Origin: Bacillota bacterium
GTDB lineage: Bacteria; Bacillota; Bacilli; Alicyclobacillales; Alicyclobacillaceae
NCBI GenBank assembly: GCA_021820805.1
Contig: JAKADF010000069.1
Span: forward strand, 1-10,419
Length of the DNA stretch: 10,419 bases
Direction: 5' to 3'
Every line of letters begins with the position of its first letter. Within the stretch, counting starts at the first letter, position 1. Below the pieces are notes generated by a model that saw nothing but the letters and a program-made list of their open reading frames with translations, was not told where the DNA came from and ran no database searches. The position numbers and the translations under genes are program-made. Positions 1 through 6,693 of the stretch are shown here, one piece after another.

Positions 1-291
1 CGGATTTATTTTTACGCTGACTTCCTTTAGCCAATGTCACACACCAACCTTTGATCTTATTGTGTCACCGGCCATTCTAGTTATTGTCATACTACAAAAT
101 CCTTGAGCAAAACTGGAGTAAGCATTAACAATACTTAGGCGGTTAACGATGTAGCACCACCACCTGTCGTGTTGTAAGAGTCGCATAGAAAGCAATTGGT
201 GCTATGGAGATGGGTCAGCTGTTGTAGCAAAAAATCAGGCAATAATCAATCTATGATATATAAAATAAACAGCAAGGAACAAATTCATAAC
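1..291. other. Host flank, no gene recognised
   Basis: I see no supported coding region here. Short reading frames exist but none has a ribosome binding site or a recognisable product. Three loose copies of a TGTCA-like word (around 35, 64 and 85) resemble the kind of short repeats found at insertion-sequence ends, but no transposase accompanies them. Because this stretch lies outside the tRNA fragment at 362-406 and behind the terminator at 292-343, I take it as chromosome rather than element. Confidence 0.4.
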
Positions 292-343
292 GCATACAAA
301 AAAGCCACCAGATTATTTCCAATCTAGAAGCTTTTTTGTATGC
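292..343 (-). terminator. Rho-independent-type terminator behind the tRNA-Pro 3' end
   Basis: Two 23-nt arms (292-314 and 321-343) flank a 6-nt loop. The outer 14 bp, including an A6/T6 block next to GC, are a perfect inverted repeat. Read as minus-strand RNA, the inner part also pairs, with two G-U wobbles and a single U-U mismatch. Read as plus-strand RNA, the wobbles become A-C mismatches. The fold and the T-tract therefore favour termination of a leftward transcript, as expected for the tRNA-Pro gene whose 3' end is 19 nt upstream. It may also work weakly in the other direction. Confidence 0.7.
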
Positions 344-361
344 TATATTAAGTCATTTTTA

Positions 362-406
362 TGGTCGGAGTTACAGGATTCGAACCTGTGACCTCCTGCT
401 CCCAAG
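362..406 (-). other. Attachment site: 3' fragment of tRNA-Pro(UGG)
   Basis: Read on the minus strand, this is the 3' part of a tRNA: anticodon loop CTTGGGA (400-406, anticodon TGG, proline), 3' strand of the anticodon stem GCAGG, variable loop AGGTC, a perfect T arm (ACAGG / TTCGAAT / CCTGT), a 7-nt acceptor strand, discriminator A and encoded CCA. Upstream of 406 the sequence does not supply a matching 5' anticodon-stem strand (CCTGC expected, CCGAA present) or any D arm, so the gene is not intact. Tyrosine integrases often recombine in the anticodon loop and leave exactly such a fragment at one border while the phage copy restores the full tRNA at the other. With the tRNA on the minus strand, the element must lie to the right and the intact tRNA beyond the right edge. 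Confidence 0.8.
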
Positions 407-429
407 TTCGGTTTTTATCAATTACCGCC

Positions 430-439
430 CGATCACAGT
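430..439 (+). repeat. 10-bp direct repeat CGATCACAGT, copy 1
   Basis: This is identical to 535-544. Both copies lie within 140 bp of the tRNA-fragment att site. The 105-bp spacing would put them on the same face of the helix. They are candidate recombinase or accessory protein sites; a chance match is possible in so short a word. Confidence 0.4.
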
Positions 440-534
440 CACTTAATTACGCATGATTGCGCCAAATGGTTGGGTGTAAAGTCCTAAAAAAACTGATAAG
501 TATTAAACAAATTGTAGCTTTCATTGTAGCTGAT

Positions 535-544
535 CGATCACAGT
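535..544 (+). repeat. 10-bp direct repeat CGATCACAGT, copy 2
   Basis: This is identical to 430-439. It directly follows the tandem ATTGTAGCT pair (511-531), so three repeated words cluster in about 35 bp. Confidence 0.4.
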
Positions 545-651
545 GGGCTTTCGTTTTAGCGAAGAGCCAAGGTCAAATTGAATAAAAACATATTCGATAA
601 TGACTCGATTTTCTCATTGAATTTTTATACCCATATCCGATATTTGAGGAA

Positions 652-1578
652 TCAACAGTTCATTTGCTGTCGGAGCGCTTTCTCCCACTCTGTAGGAAAG
701 CCGATTTTAGGTAAGTCGATTACGCACGAATACTGATCAATTATCGCATCAAGATTAGTCACAAAATTATTCCATTCGTCAGTCGATCGACATAACTCAC
801 GAAAAACAAATATTGCCGAAAACAACGACTTATTGAGGCGTAATTTTTTATTCCTCTTATGCAATTTCGGGCTAACTTTAAGGGATTTATTATATAACCT
901 CCCATAATGCGCACAGATATTCCTAATGTATACAGCTGTATGTATCCATGTTGTCAAATAGGCGGGGGAAGTCCCATAATATTTTTTTGCAATCCGCTGC
1001 TTTTCTCCATCCTGGAGGTTCGAATATAGTTTTGAAATCGTTCCAAACGACATCAATTCGACAGCTACCCAAATGGGAAACTGCCCTCCATATTTTTTAT
1101 TATGGTGATCAATGAATACTTCTTGATTTTTTGATTTCGATTTTTCTAATTCTGAGAGCAAATTCGCATGGAAGGATTCATCGACAAAATTTTCCCCTTG
1201 CATATATCCTAATGAGCCGAATGCATGCGCCAAATCGTAGGCTACACATGTCCTAAATGCAATTTCAATACTCTCTAGAATACCAACCAACAAATGTCTG
1301 ATCTTTCTATCAAATTCGTAAAGACCATAGATATCCTCAAATTTAGTCCCTTCGAAAAAAATATCGGTTTGCCTATTCTTGATCGTGAGGGTGTATGCTG
1401 AAAGGCGATAGTAATTTATTCTTTCTAAGATCGCTAAGGAATTTTTATGATCGGATATATATAAGCCGCGGCTACGCATAATGTCCAATTGTTCGGAAAA
1501 TGAAGTGGGGCGTTTAACTGGCACGTCTTCTATCAATTGAATCACCACGTATAAAAAAAGTCCCACCCTGGTCCGCAT
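652..1578 (-). CDS. Abi_2 (AbiD/AbiF-type) abortive infection protein, HEPN fold
   Basis: This is a full-length member of the Abi_2 family, which includes AbiD and AbiF phage-resistance proteins with a HEPN-type RNase fold. Family landmarks occur in order: the N-terminal FSEQLDIMRSRGL segment (27-39), NYYRLSAY (55-62), YEFDRKIR...ESIEIAFR (87-109), FPIWVAVELMSFG (167-179) and RNICAHYGRLYN (219-230). The last holds the R-x4-H pair (R219, H224) typical of HEPN catalytic sites. I infer RNA cleavage on phage infection; the trigger cannot be seen. The start is uncertain: the ATG at 1578 has no good ribosome binding site, while GTG at 1548 follows an AGGGTGGG stretch and GTG at 1524 would begin just before the conserved region. 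It is a stand-alone cargo gene between att and integrase, transcribed away from the integrase, and looks more AT-rich by eye than the right-hand operon. Confidence 0.88.
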   Translation of the reverse strand: MRTRVGLFLYVVIQLIEDVPVKRPTSFSEQLDIMRSRGLYISDHKNSLAILERINYYRLSAYTLTIKNRQTDIFFEGTKFEDIYGLYEFDRKIRHLLVGILESIEIAFRTCVAYDLAHAFGSLGYMQGENFVDESFHANLLSELEKSKSKNQEVFIDHHNKKYGGQFPIWVAVELMSFGTISKLYSNLQDGEKQRIAKKYYGTSPAYLTTWIHTAVYIRNICAHYGRLYNKSLKVSPKLHKRNKKLRLNKSLFSAIFVFRELCRSTDEWNNFVTNLDAIIDQYSCVIDLPKIGFPTEWEKALRQQMNC

Positions 1579-1616
1579 CGGGGTTGCCGAGAGGCGCGGT
1601 GAGCTCTGTTAAAGCT

Positions 1617-1645
1617 ATTATATTCAACTCCCTTAGGGGTGTCAA
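1617..1645 (-). promoter_or_regulatory. Consensus vegetative promoter for the abi gene
   Basis: On the minus strand there is a perfect TTGACA (1645-1640), a 17-nt spacer (1623-1639) and a perfect TATAAT (1622-1617). Transcription should start near 1610, about 30 nt before the first in-frame ATG of the abi gene at 1578. The spacer contains a 9-bp palindromic word CCCTAAGGG, which could be an operator, but no regulator is visible. Such an unmodified consensus suggests strong, constitutive expression of the defence gene in the lysogen. Confidence 0.8.
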
Positions 1646-1737
1646 TTTAGGCTGAATCTGAATATAACAGGCATCTCTATACATATAGCGCATTTACATT
1701 CGTTTGGGTATATACTCTACGCTACATATAGATAAAA

Positions 1738-1755
1738 AATAATTTTTTAATTATT
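1738..1755. repeat. AT-rich inverted repeat in the abi-integrase divergent region
   Basis: AATAATT (1738-1744) and AATTATT (1749-1755) are perfect inverted copies around TTTT. They sit between the divergent abi and integrase genes, about 25 bp before the earliest possible integrase GTG start. A regulatory role is possible but rests on location only. A weak candidate integrase promoter (TTGGGT, 17 nt, TATAGA) lies just to the left at about 1704-1732. Confidence 0.3.
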
Positions 1756-1956
1756 GTAGGACTTGTTAGTTAATTTTTTGTGAATAAACAACATAAGACT
1801 ATAGTTTGTCGAACCTTCATGAGTAAACAGGAAGTTAAAAATCTCATGCCAATAAAGAATGATATTTATACAGAACTAGACTTCTATGTAATAATAGAGC
1901 TAGAACGTGACCACATATCCACATCAGCAAAGGGATTAAGGGGCGAAAATAATTAC

Positions 1957-2775
1957 ATGGAACTAAATCAGGTTTCTCTCGATGATTTTCTAGCCAAGCT
2001 ATCCGATAATACCAAACAAACCTACGGTCGTGAGCTTAGGCGTTTTGAGGAGGCTCTTGTGGCCACTGGTGGCTCTCTCGATGCTTTGACCAGGGCAGAT
2101 GTCCAAATGTATCTTGGACAACTTTCCGATCAGCACAAAGCGGCCACAACCATTAACAAGGTGTTCGCAGCCATTCGCAGCTGGTGCCATGCTACTAACC
2201 AATCTCAGGCGGTCAACGATCTGCGTATTGTGAAACCTCCTAGGCTTATGGATCAACCAGTGAAATCTCTAAATCGCAATGAACGCAATCAATTGCTACG
2301 CTCCGTTGAACGAACCGCTAAGAATCGGGACATTGCTATCGTTTACATGCTTCTCCAGACAGGATTGCGCGTACATGAACTCGTGGGATTGAATGTCGAG
2401 GATCTCCAATTATCCGATCGGGGAGGGACCTTACGTGTGGTTGGAAAAGGATCAAGGGAAAGAATTGTTCCTCTCCCTGCCGACACTCGATATTGGATGC
2501 ATAAAAATCTTGAGGGAAGACAATCGGGCCCCCTTTTTTTGAGCAATCGCAAACAGCGAATCCGGATCAATACCGTGCAAAAACTTTTGGCTAAATTCGG
2601 TACACATCCTCATGCATTACGACATACCTTTTGCCGGTCCCTTGTTTCTTCTGGCATTGATCTGCCCGCTGTGGCAACCTTAGCTGGGCATGCTGATATC
2701 AACGTGACCAGGCGCTATGCAAGGCCTTCAGCTGAAGAATTAACCCAACTTATGGACAAAGCATTTCGCATGTAG
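1957..2775 (+). CDS. Tyrosine recombinase / phage integrase (XerC/XerD-like)
   Basis: This is a site-specific tyrosine recombinase of 272 aa, presumed to integrate and excise the element at tRNA-Pro. Numbered from the ATG at 1957, residues 6-95 form the SAM-like core-binding domain (SLDDFLAKLSDNTKQTYGRELRRF) and 105-272 the catalytic domain. All catalytic positions are present: R138 (TGLRVHEL), K164 (VGKGSRER), H219-x-x-R222 (HPHALRH), H245 (LAGHADI) and nucleophile Y254 (RRYARP). The frame stays open upstream to a GTG at 1780, adding 59 residues that do not look like integrase; neither start has a well-spaced ribosome binding site (AAGGGG lies 13 nt before the ATG), so I chose the ATG by family length. 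It converges on the glycosylation operon with a 19-nt gap and no visible terminator between. Confidence 0.9.
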   Translation: MELNQVSLDDFLAKLSDNTKQTYGRELRRFEEALVATGGSLDALTRADVQMYLGQLSDQHKAATTINKVFAAIRSWCHATNQSQAVNDLRIVKPPRLMDQPVKSLNRNERNQLLRSVERTAKNRDIAIVYMLLQTGLRVHELVGLNVEDLQLSDRGGTLRVVGKGSRERIVPLPADTRYWMHKNLEGRQSGPLFLSNRKQRIRINTVQKLLAKFGTHPHALRHTFCRSLVSSGIDLPAVATLAGHADINVTRRYARPSAEELTQLMDKAFRM

Positions 2776-2794
2776 TCGTCGCCAGAAATTTACT

Positions 2795-3778
2795 TCATCC
2801 GGTCATTTGCAATGCCTCTTTAATGGAATCTGCTGCCGCATTAGAAGTAACAAGAATGCCATCCTTAGTGGCCACGACAACGATACCCTGAAGCCCATTT
2901 GCAATAATAGGCACGGGTAAATCATTCATGATACGAGTCTGTTCGCAGTCATGCATTACAGTTTGTCCATGAGATCCCAAATCACCAGCAGCCAAAAATG
3001 CATCCCAGGTCCCAAGATCGGTCCAACTTCCCACGTAGGTTTTAGCAATGATGTGTTCCGCTTTCTCTGCTATGACTTTATCGAAACTGGCGACAGGTAG
3101 TTCATCGTAATGATCCAGCAGTTCCCGATAGTTTGCCGGATATCCTAAGGCCTTCAGGGTCTGCTTAAGATAGCCTATCGTAAAGCAATAAACGCCCGCA
3201 TTCCAAAGTGCACCGGCTTGTACTAGCCGTTCCGCAGATAATGCCGATGGTTTTTCAAAAAAGCCGTCGATTGTGGTTCCAGCTGCGGTAACATGACCAG
3301 GCAATAAATAGCCATATTTCGTCCGCACACTATCAGGCCGGATACCTAAAACAGCCAAATCGGCTCGCGAATATCGCAAAGCGACAGTCAGTTTGGATGC
3401 CTCTCGATAAAATTCATCGTCGGCCAAGTGATCGGCAGGTAAGACAAGTAAGGATTCTTCATCTCGCATTTCATAATACGCTGCAGAAGCCAAGGCGGAC
3501 AGGGCGATAGCTGCAAAAGTATCTCTTCTCCTTGGCTCTTGTATGATGGATACATTGCCTAGTTGTTCTCGTATCAGTCCAACTTGATCCTGCCCAGCAC
3601 AGATGGAGGTCACACGGTAGAGTCCCGTCCGATGCAATTGCTTCCAGATTCGCTGGATCATACTCATCGTTTGACCATCCACATCTCTGAACAAGGGATA
3701 AAATTGCTTAGGCAGATTTCCCGCTGATAACGGCCATAGTCGCTTCCCAGCCCCACCTGATAAAAGAATCACTCTCAT
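2795..3778 (-). CDS. manC: Mannose-1-phosphate guanylyltransferase (GDP-mannose synthesis)
   Basis: The enzyme converts mannose-1-phosphate and GTP to GDP-mannose in the cytoplasm. At 327 aa it carries only the nucleotidyltransferase part; the C-terminal isomerase domain of bifunctional enzymes is absent. Visible signatures are the nucleotide-binding loop GGAGKRLWPLS (8-18) with PKQF (23-26), EPRRRDTFAAIALSA, LPADH, YGYL, FFEKPS, LWNAGVY and SWTDLGTWDAF. The start at 3778 is set by AAAGGAGG seven nt upstream; the frame's longer open stretch merely overlaps the preceding gene. Its ATG overlaps that gene's TGA (ATGA), implying translational coupling. As last gene of the operon it should feed the lipid-linked mannose synthase directly upstream. 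Specificity for GTP and mannose is inferred from the family; a related sugar nucleotide is possible. Confidence 0.87.
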   Translation of the reverse strand: MRVILLSGGAGKRLWPLSAGNLPKQFYPLFRDVDGQTMSMIQRIWKQLHRTGLYRVTSICAGQDQVGLIREQLGNVSIIQEPRRRDTFAAIALSALASAAYYEMRDEESLLVLPADHLADDEFYREASKLTVALRYSRADLAVLGIRPDSVRTKYGYLLPGHVTAAGTTIDGFFEKPSALSAERLVQAGALWNAGVYCFTIGYLKQTLKALGYPANYRELLDHYDELPVASFDKVIAEKAEHIIAKTYVGSWTDLGTWDAFLAAGDLGSHGQTVMHDCEQTRIMNDLPVPIIANGLQGIVVVATKDGILVTSNAAADSIKEALQMTG

Positions 3779-4866
3779 ACGATAACCTCCTTTTGCTCTG
3801 AGTTTGATTTCCATGTCCAATAATTGCTCACGAGATAATTCCCTATGCTTGCCATTCCAATGCCTAGCCAATTTGCCCAAAGCGGATCTAATTTCCAAAC
3901 AGTTAGCCCAACATTCAGGAGGATAAGATTTATCAAGACACCAAGGCATGATGTTGCAAAGAATTTCAGCGCTCGCATATGCTTCATACCTCGTCTTGCG
4001 GTTCGCCACGTAATCTCATCATTAAGTACAAAATTGCTAATCATAGCGATAATGGCAGCCACGGCACTAGATACCATGGGGGAAACTCCAACATGCAAGC
4101 TGAACAGATATGCTCCGGTATTCACGGCTACGCCCGTTGCACCGATAGCCGCAAACAAAAAAGGTCTAACTGATCTAGGATCGTGTCGAATCAATTGAAT
4201 CAAATGCCTTAGGTAGTTCCATTGTTCCTTCATGGAAAATTTCGACGCGCCTTTTTCTCGAGTGGCAAATGAGTACGGAAGCTCCTTAACTTGCTGATAA
4301 TCACCTTTCACTAATATCTCTAAAAGGATCTTCCACCCAATTGGGTGTAGTTTATTTACATCGACAATCGTACGACGAAACGCAAAAAACCCGCTGGTTG
4401 GATCGGTAATTAGGCGAATTCGAGGAAGAGTAATTTTGGCGGTCCACCTTGCCGCTGTCGATGCTAGTTTACGCAGTGGACTAAGACCACCATCACTGCC
4501 ACCAGGCACGAAGCGACTTGGGATGACGATATCTGCCCCCTGATTCAGCGCCTGTATCATTGACGGAATCATTTCAGGTGGATGTTGCAAATCGGCATCT
4601 AACACGACGATAAAATCATGAGTCGCTTTACGAATACCTTCCACGACGGCAGTACCCAATCCCCTTTCATTATTTCGATGCAGCCAATGAAGAACCATAC
4701 TAGGAAATAACTCTGGCAAGCGTTCAAATAAGCGACCACTATCATCTGTACTGTCATCCACAAATACGATTTCAAATTCTTGATTACCCAGTGCTGACAT
4801 GATGCGTCGTGTTACTCGAAATACATTTTCCCCCTCGTTATAGGTGGGAATCACTATCGAAACCAC
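3775..4866 (-). CDS. GT2-GtrA fusion: polyprenyl-phosphate mannose synthase with flippase-like domain
   Basis: This resembles dolichyl/polyprenyl-phosphate mannose synthases fused to a GtrA membrane domain. The GT2 domain (about 1-230) has VSIVIPTYNE, VDDSTDDS and the metal-binding VLDADLQHPPE; the C-terminal part (about 235-355) has four predicted membrane spans with the repeated GtrA-type patterns SNFVLNDEITW and GNYLVSNYWTW. It should move mannose from GDP-mannose to undecaprenyl phosphate and help bring the lipid-sugar to the outer leaflet. I prefer GTG at 4866 (363 aa), with AAGGAG five nt upstream, over the ATG at 4887, which lacks a ribosome binding site. It ends in an ATGA overlap with the guanylyltransferase gene. 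The donor could be another nucleotide sugar, but the neighbours argue for mannose. Confidence 0.87.
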   Translation of the reverse strand: MVSIVIPTYNEGENVFRVTRRIMSALGNQEFEIVFVDDSTDDSGRLFERLPELFPSMVLHWLHRNNERGLGTAVVEGIRKATHDFIVVLDADLQHPPEMIPSMIQALNQGADIVIPSRFVPGGSDGGLSPLRKLASTAARWTAKITLPRIRLITDPTSGFFAFRRTIVDVNKLHPIGWKILLEILVKGDYQQVKELPYSFATREKGASKFSMKEQWNYLRHLIQLIRHDPRSVRPFLFAAIGATGVAVNTGAYLFSLHVGVSPMVSSAVAAIIAMISNFVLNDEITWRTARRGMKHMRALKFFATSCLGVLINLILLNVGLTVWKLDPLWANWLGIGMASIGNYLVSNYWTWKSNSEQKEVIV

Positions 4867-4911
4867 AGCTTCTCCTTCTTTCCTCATGGTTGGATGACTG
4901 GTTCATTGCTA

Positions 4912-5097
4912 TCAACTTGAATCCTCATGAAAGTCGGAAAAGATGCTATGCAGAAAGTCGATCAAACTAGGCGCAATCATAAAGGCGAGAATCAACAGTA
5001 AGAAGCCGGACACACCCGACACTAACTTCCCAGCATTAGTAATCACATCGCTAGGCGTAAATCCCCAATTGATGCCGCTTTGCGGAATGATCGTCAT
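4912..5097 (-). CDS. Small coat-like membrane protein (61 aa)
   Basis: This is a 61-aa single-span protein. From the ATG at 5097 it aligns without gaps over 54 residues with the 138-aa protein at 9854-10270, with 31 identities by hand count, including IPQSG, WGF, the P and D of x-P-x-D, N21, LV, AP-x-LI and the terminal IFS. The hydrophobic span is about residues 22-47, with a short charged tail. Size and topology fit a filamentous-phage coat protein, although no function is proven. AGGGGGG lies six nt before this ATG. A longer frame from ATG 5118 overlaps the previous gene's stop (ATGA) and adds seven residues without homology, so I reject it as main start. It lies immediately after the fibronectin-III protein gene, whose own anchor is the same module. 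Confidence 0.78.
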   Translation of the reverse strand: MTIIPQSGINWGFTPSDVITNAGKLVSGVSGFLLLILAFMIAPSLIDFLHSIFSDFHEDSS

Positions 5098-5114
5098 GAT
5101 AGGCCCCCCTGGTG

Positions 5115-6680
5115 TCATCTAATTTCCTTGTCAAAGTTTCTTTCTGTGTTTACACGATAATCGTATTGCCGATCCTGAACTGAGGAATGAACATCTGGCA
5201 CCATGGAATCCGATACGGATTTCGTTTTCACATTTGTATCTTCTATAATTACGGGATCGATGACCCATTCTTGAGAATTAGGGTCAAAATAGTCCCATTC
5301 TGCTATTTTTCTTCCTCCATTCGTTCGACGTACCAATCTGATTAATCGTGGTGCAAACATAACAACTATGACGAGAAGTAGTAAGGATCCTACGCTAGCG
5401 ACGAGGGCTGCAGAATTTTGGATGAGATCGAGAGGACTAAACCCTAGGGTCATTGCTTTCCCCGTCTCAGTTCCGTACTGACTAACAGGTTGAGAAGACT
5501 GATAGTTGGGTGCAGAAGCCACAACGGTGTACACGGCATTAGGATCATAGTTTTGCACTTGAAATGGGGAAGTAGTGGTGGTTCCAATAGCTTGTCCATT
5601 ATCATAGATAGTGTAGGTAGTCCCAGCTGGTGCATTCGTACTACCAGTCCATGAAATGGTGCCTATTCCGCCTGGTGTTCCTGATTGATGAACTCCGGTA
5701 GGAGAAACTAATACAGGTGTCTCAGTGGTAAAAGTCAAAGGAGATGATTGAAGACTATCACCTGTATTATTCACTGCGGAGACTGTGACAGAATGGGTCG
5801 ACCCGATGGACAAGCCAGATAATCCAAATGAGGTTCCCAAAATTCCATGCGCTAATAGCGATCCATCTAGATATACATCATAGGAAGATGCGCCGGGTGT
5901 AGCCGACCAAGAGATTGTCGCAGAAGTCGCTGTAACTGAAGAAATAGTTAATCCTATTGGTGCAGATGGTTTAGTAATAAAAGAAACAGTTGTAGATGGG
6001 GCACTCTCTCCATTCGAATCCGATGCAGTTATGGCAATACTATATGTCTCACCGGGAGAAAGTCCCGATAAACCATAAGACGTTCCCACAATATCGGATA
6101 CGCGAGGACTGGCTGCCCCATTCAAATATACAGAATAGGAACTCGCACCAGCCACGGCAGACCAAGTGAGCAATGCACTCGAACTTGTTACAGAGCTAAT
6201 TGACAACCCCGTTGGTGCATTGGGTACAATCGCTGTGTAATAGGAAGCACCACCGGGATTGACTACTTCATAGATAGAAGTACCAGAAGGCGGCAAAAAA
6301 CCATAGCCTTGCGGGAACGGATAACCAGTAATAAGTGAGGAGGTAGATGTCGTAGTTGTTCCGGTCCACTCCACAGCATAATTCCCAAAATCATCATTAA
6401 CCGATAAATATAGCTGATAATAAGTTCCGGCAGGTAAAGGTTGAGCCAGGATCACTTGAAACTTAGTCGTCGACGAAACATTTGTAAGACCTGCACTTGG
6501 TACGGGCATCCATGTAGTTGAACCAGATAATTGATAATTCATTCCAACGATATCGGAATTTTCAAAAGCCACATTGGTAGCCGTGGCAGCAAAAGAAGGC
6601 AATGCGAACATTAGAGTGCTATAGAGAATTACACCTATTGCTAACATGCGCCCCAATTTTCGTAAAAAATAACTGAGCAA
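5115..6680 (-). CDS. Secreted fibronectin-III protein with coat-type membrane anchor; candidate adsorption protein
   Basis: This is a 521-aa exported protein. Residues 1-31 look like a signal peptide (basic start, hydrophobic core, ALPSFA-A cleavage). Residues 32-152 form an unrecognised Ser/Thr-rich domain. Three fibronectin type III-like repeats follow at about 155-236, 240-319 and 323-402; the first two are clearly tandem copies. One membrane span at about 413-447 matches the coat-like module of the neighbouring small proteins without gaps, followed by a charged cytoplasmic tail (453-521). The layout resembles a phage minor coat/adsorption protein: receptor-binding domains outside, coat-like anchor inside. 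The start is TTG at 6680, supported by AAAGGGGG seven nt upstream that overlaps the preceding stop codon. The many surface Ser/Thr residues make it the likeliest substrate of the mannosyltransferase just upstream. A host-surface adhesin is the alternative. Confidence 0.75.
   Translation of the reverse strand: MLSYFLRKLGRMLAIGVILYSTLMFALPSFAATATNVAFENSDIVGMNYQLSGSTTWMPVPSAGLTNVSSTTKFQVILAQPLPAGTYYQLYLSVNDDFGNYAVEWTGTTTTSTSSLITGYPFPQGYGFLPPSGTSIYEVVNPGGASYYTAIVPNAPTGLSISSVTSSSALLTWSAVAGASSYSVYLNGAASPRVSDIVGTSYGLSGLSPGETYSIAITASDSNGESAPSTTVSFITKPSAPIGLTISSVTATSATISWSATPGASSYDVYLDGSLLAHGILGTSFGLSGLSIGSTHSVTVSAVNNTGDSLQSSPLTFTTETPVLVSPTGVHQSGTPGGIGTISWTGSTNAPAGTTYTIYDNGQAIGTTTTSPFQVQNYDPNAVYTVVASAPNYQSSQPVSQYGTETGKAMTLGFSPLDLIQNSAALVASVGSLLLLVIVVMFAPRLIRLVRRTNGGRKIAEWDYFDPNSQEWVIDPVIIEDTNVKTKSVSDSMVPDVHSSVQDRQYDYRVNTERNFDKEIR
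5325..5456 (-). other. Coat-like module inside the fibronectin-III protein
   Basis: This codes for residues 409-452. With a fixed offset of 401, positions G413, F414, P416, D418, N422, L426, V427, V430, M441, A443, P444, L446, I447 and R451 coincide with G12, F13, P15, D17, N21, L25, V26, V29, M40, A42, P43, L45, I46 and R50 of the 138-aa protein. The shared pattern covers the pre-membrane segment and the whole span, so it is more than general hydrophobicity. Confidence 0.75.
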
Positions 6681-6693
6681 AATAATACCCCCT

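Larger units (their letters stand above)
407..651. other. Non-coding att-proximal arm with direct repeats
   Basis: No gene is supported here. The stretch contains a 10-bp direct repeat CGATCACAGT (430-439 and 535-544, 105 bp apart, about ten helical turns) and a closely spaced 9-bp repeat ATTGTAGCT (511-519 and 523-531). An imperfect hairpin (546-568) has no T-run after it on either strand and is not a convincing terminator. Repeats beside an integrase attachment site are often arm-type recombinase or excisionase binding sites, but that role is inferred only from position. Confidence 0.45.

Noticed and set aside
1..34. Possible start of a leftward gene (TTG at 34) or an insertion-sequence end near the left edge
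   Set aside because: Only eleven codons are visible, no ribosome binding site is present, and no matching terminal repeat or transposase is in the window.
362..440. Intact tRNA-Pro gene
   Set aside because: The 5' acceptor strand, D arm and 5' anticodon-stem strand are missing; pairing fails immediately upstream of the anticodon loop.
546..568. Hairpin GGCTTTCG / CGAAGAGCC as a terminator for the abi gene
   Set aside because: The stem is imperfect and no T-run follows on either strand.
3779..4009. Open N-terminal extension of the guanylyltransferase frame (77 codons)
   Set aside because: It lies wholly inside the GtrA domain coding region of the preceding gene, does not resemble the family, and the ATG at 3778 has an ideal ribosome binding site and the proper nucleotidyltransferase N-terminus.
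3845..4198. Rightward 117-codon frame opposite the GtrA domain
   Set aside because: It is antisense to a clear membrane-domain gene, has no ribosome binding site and no recognisable product.
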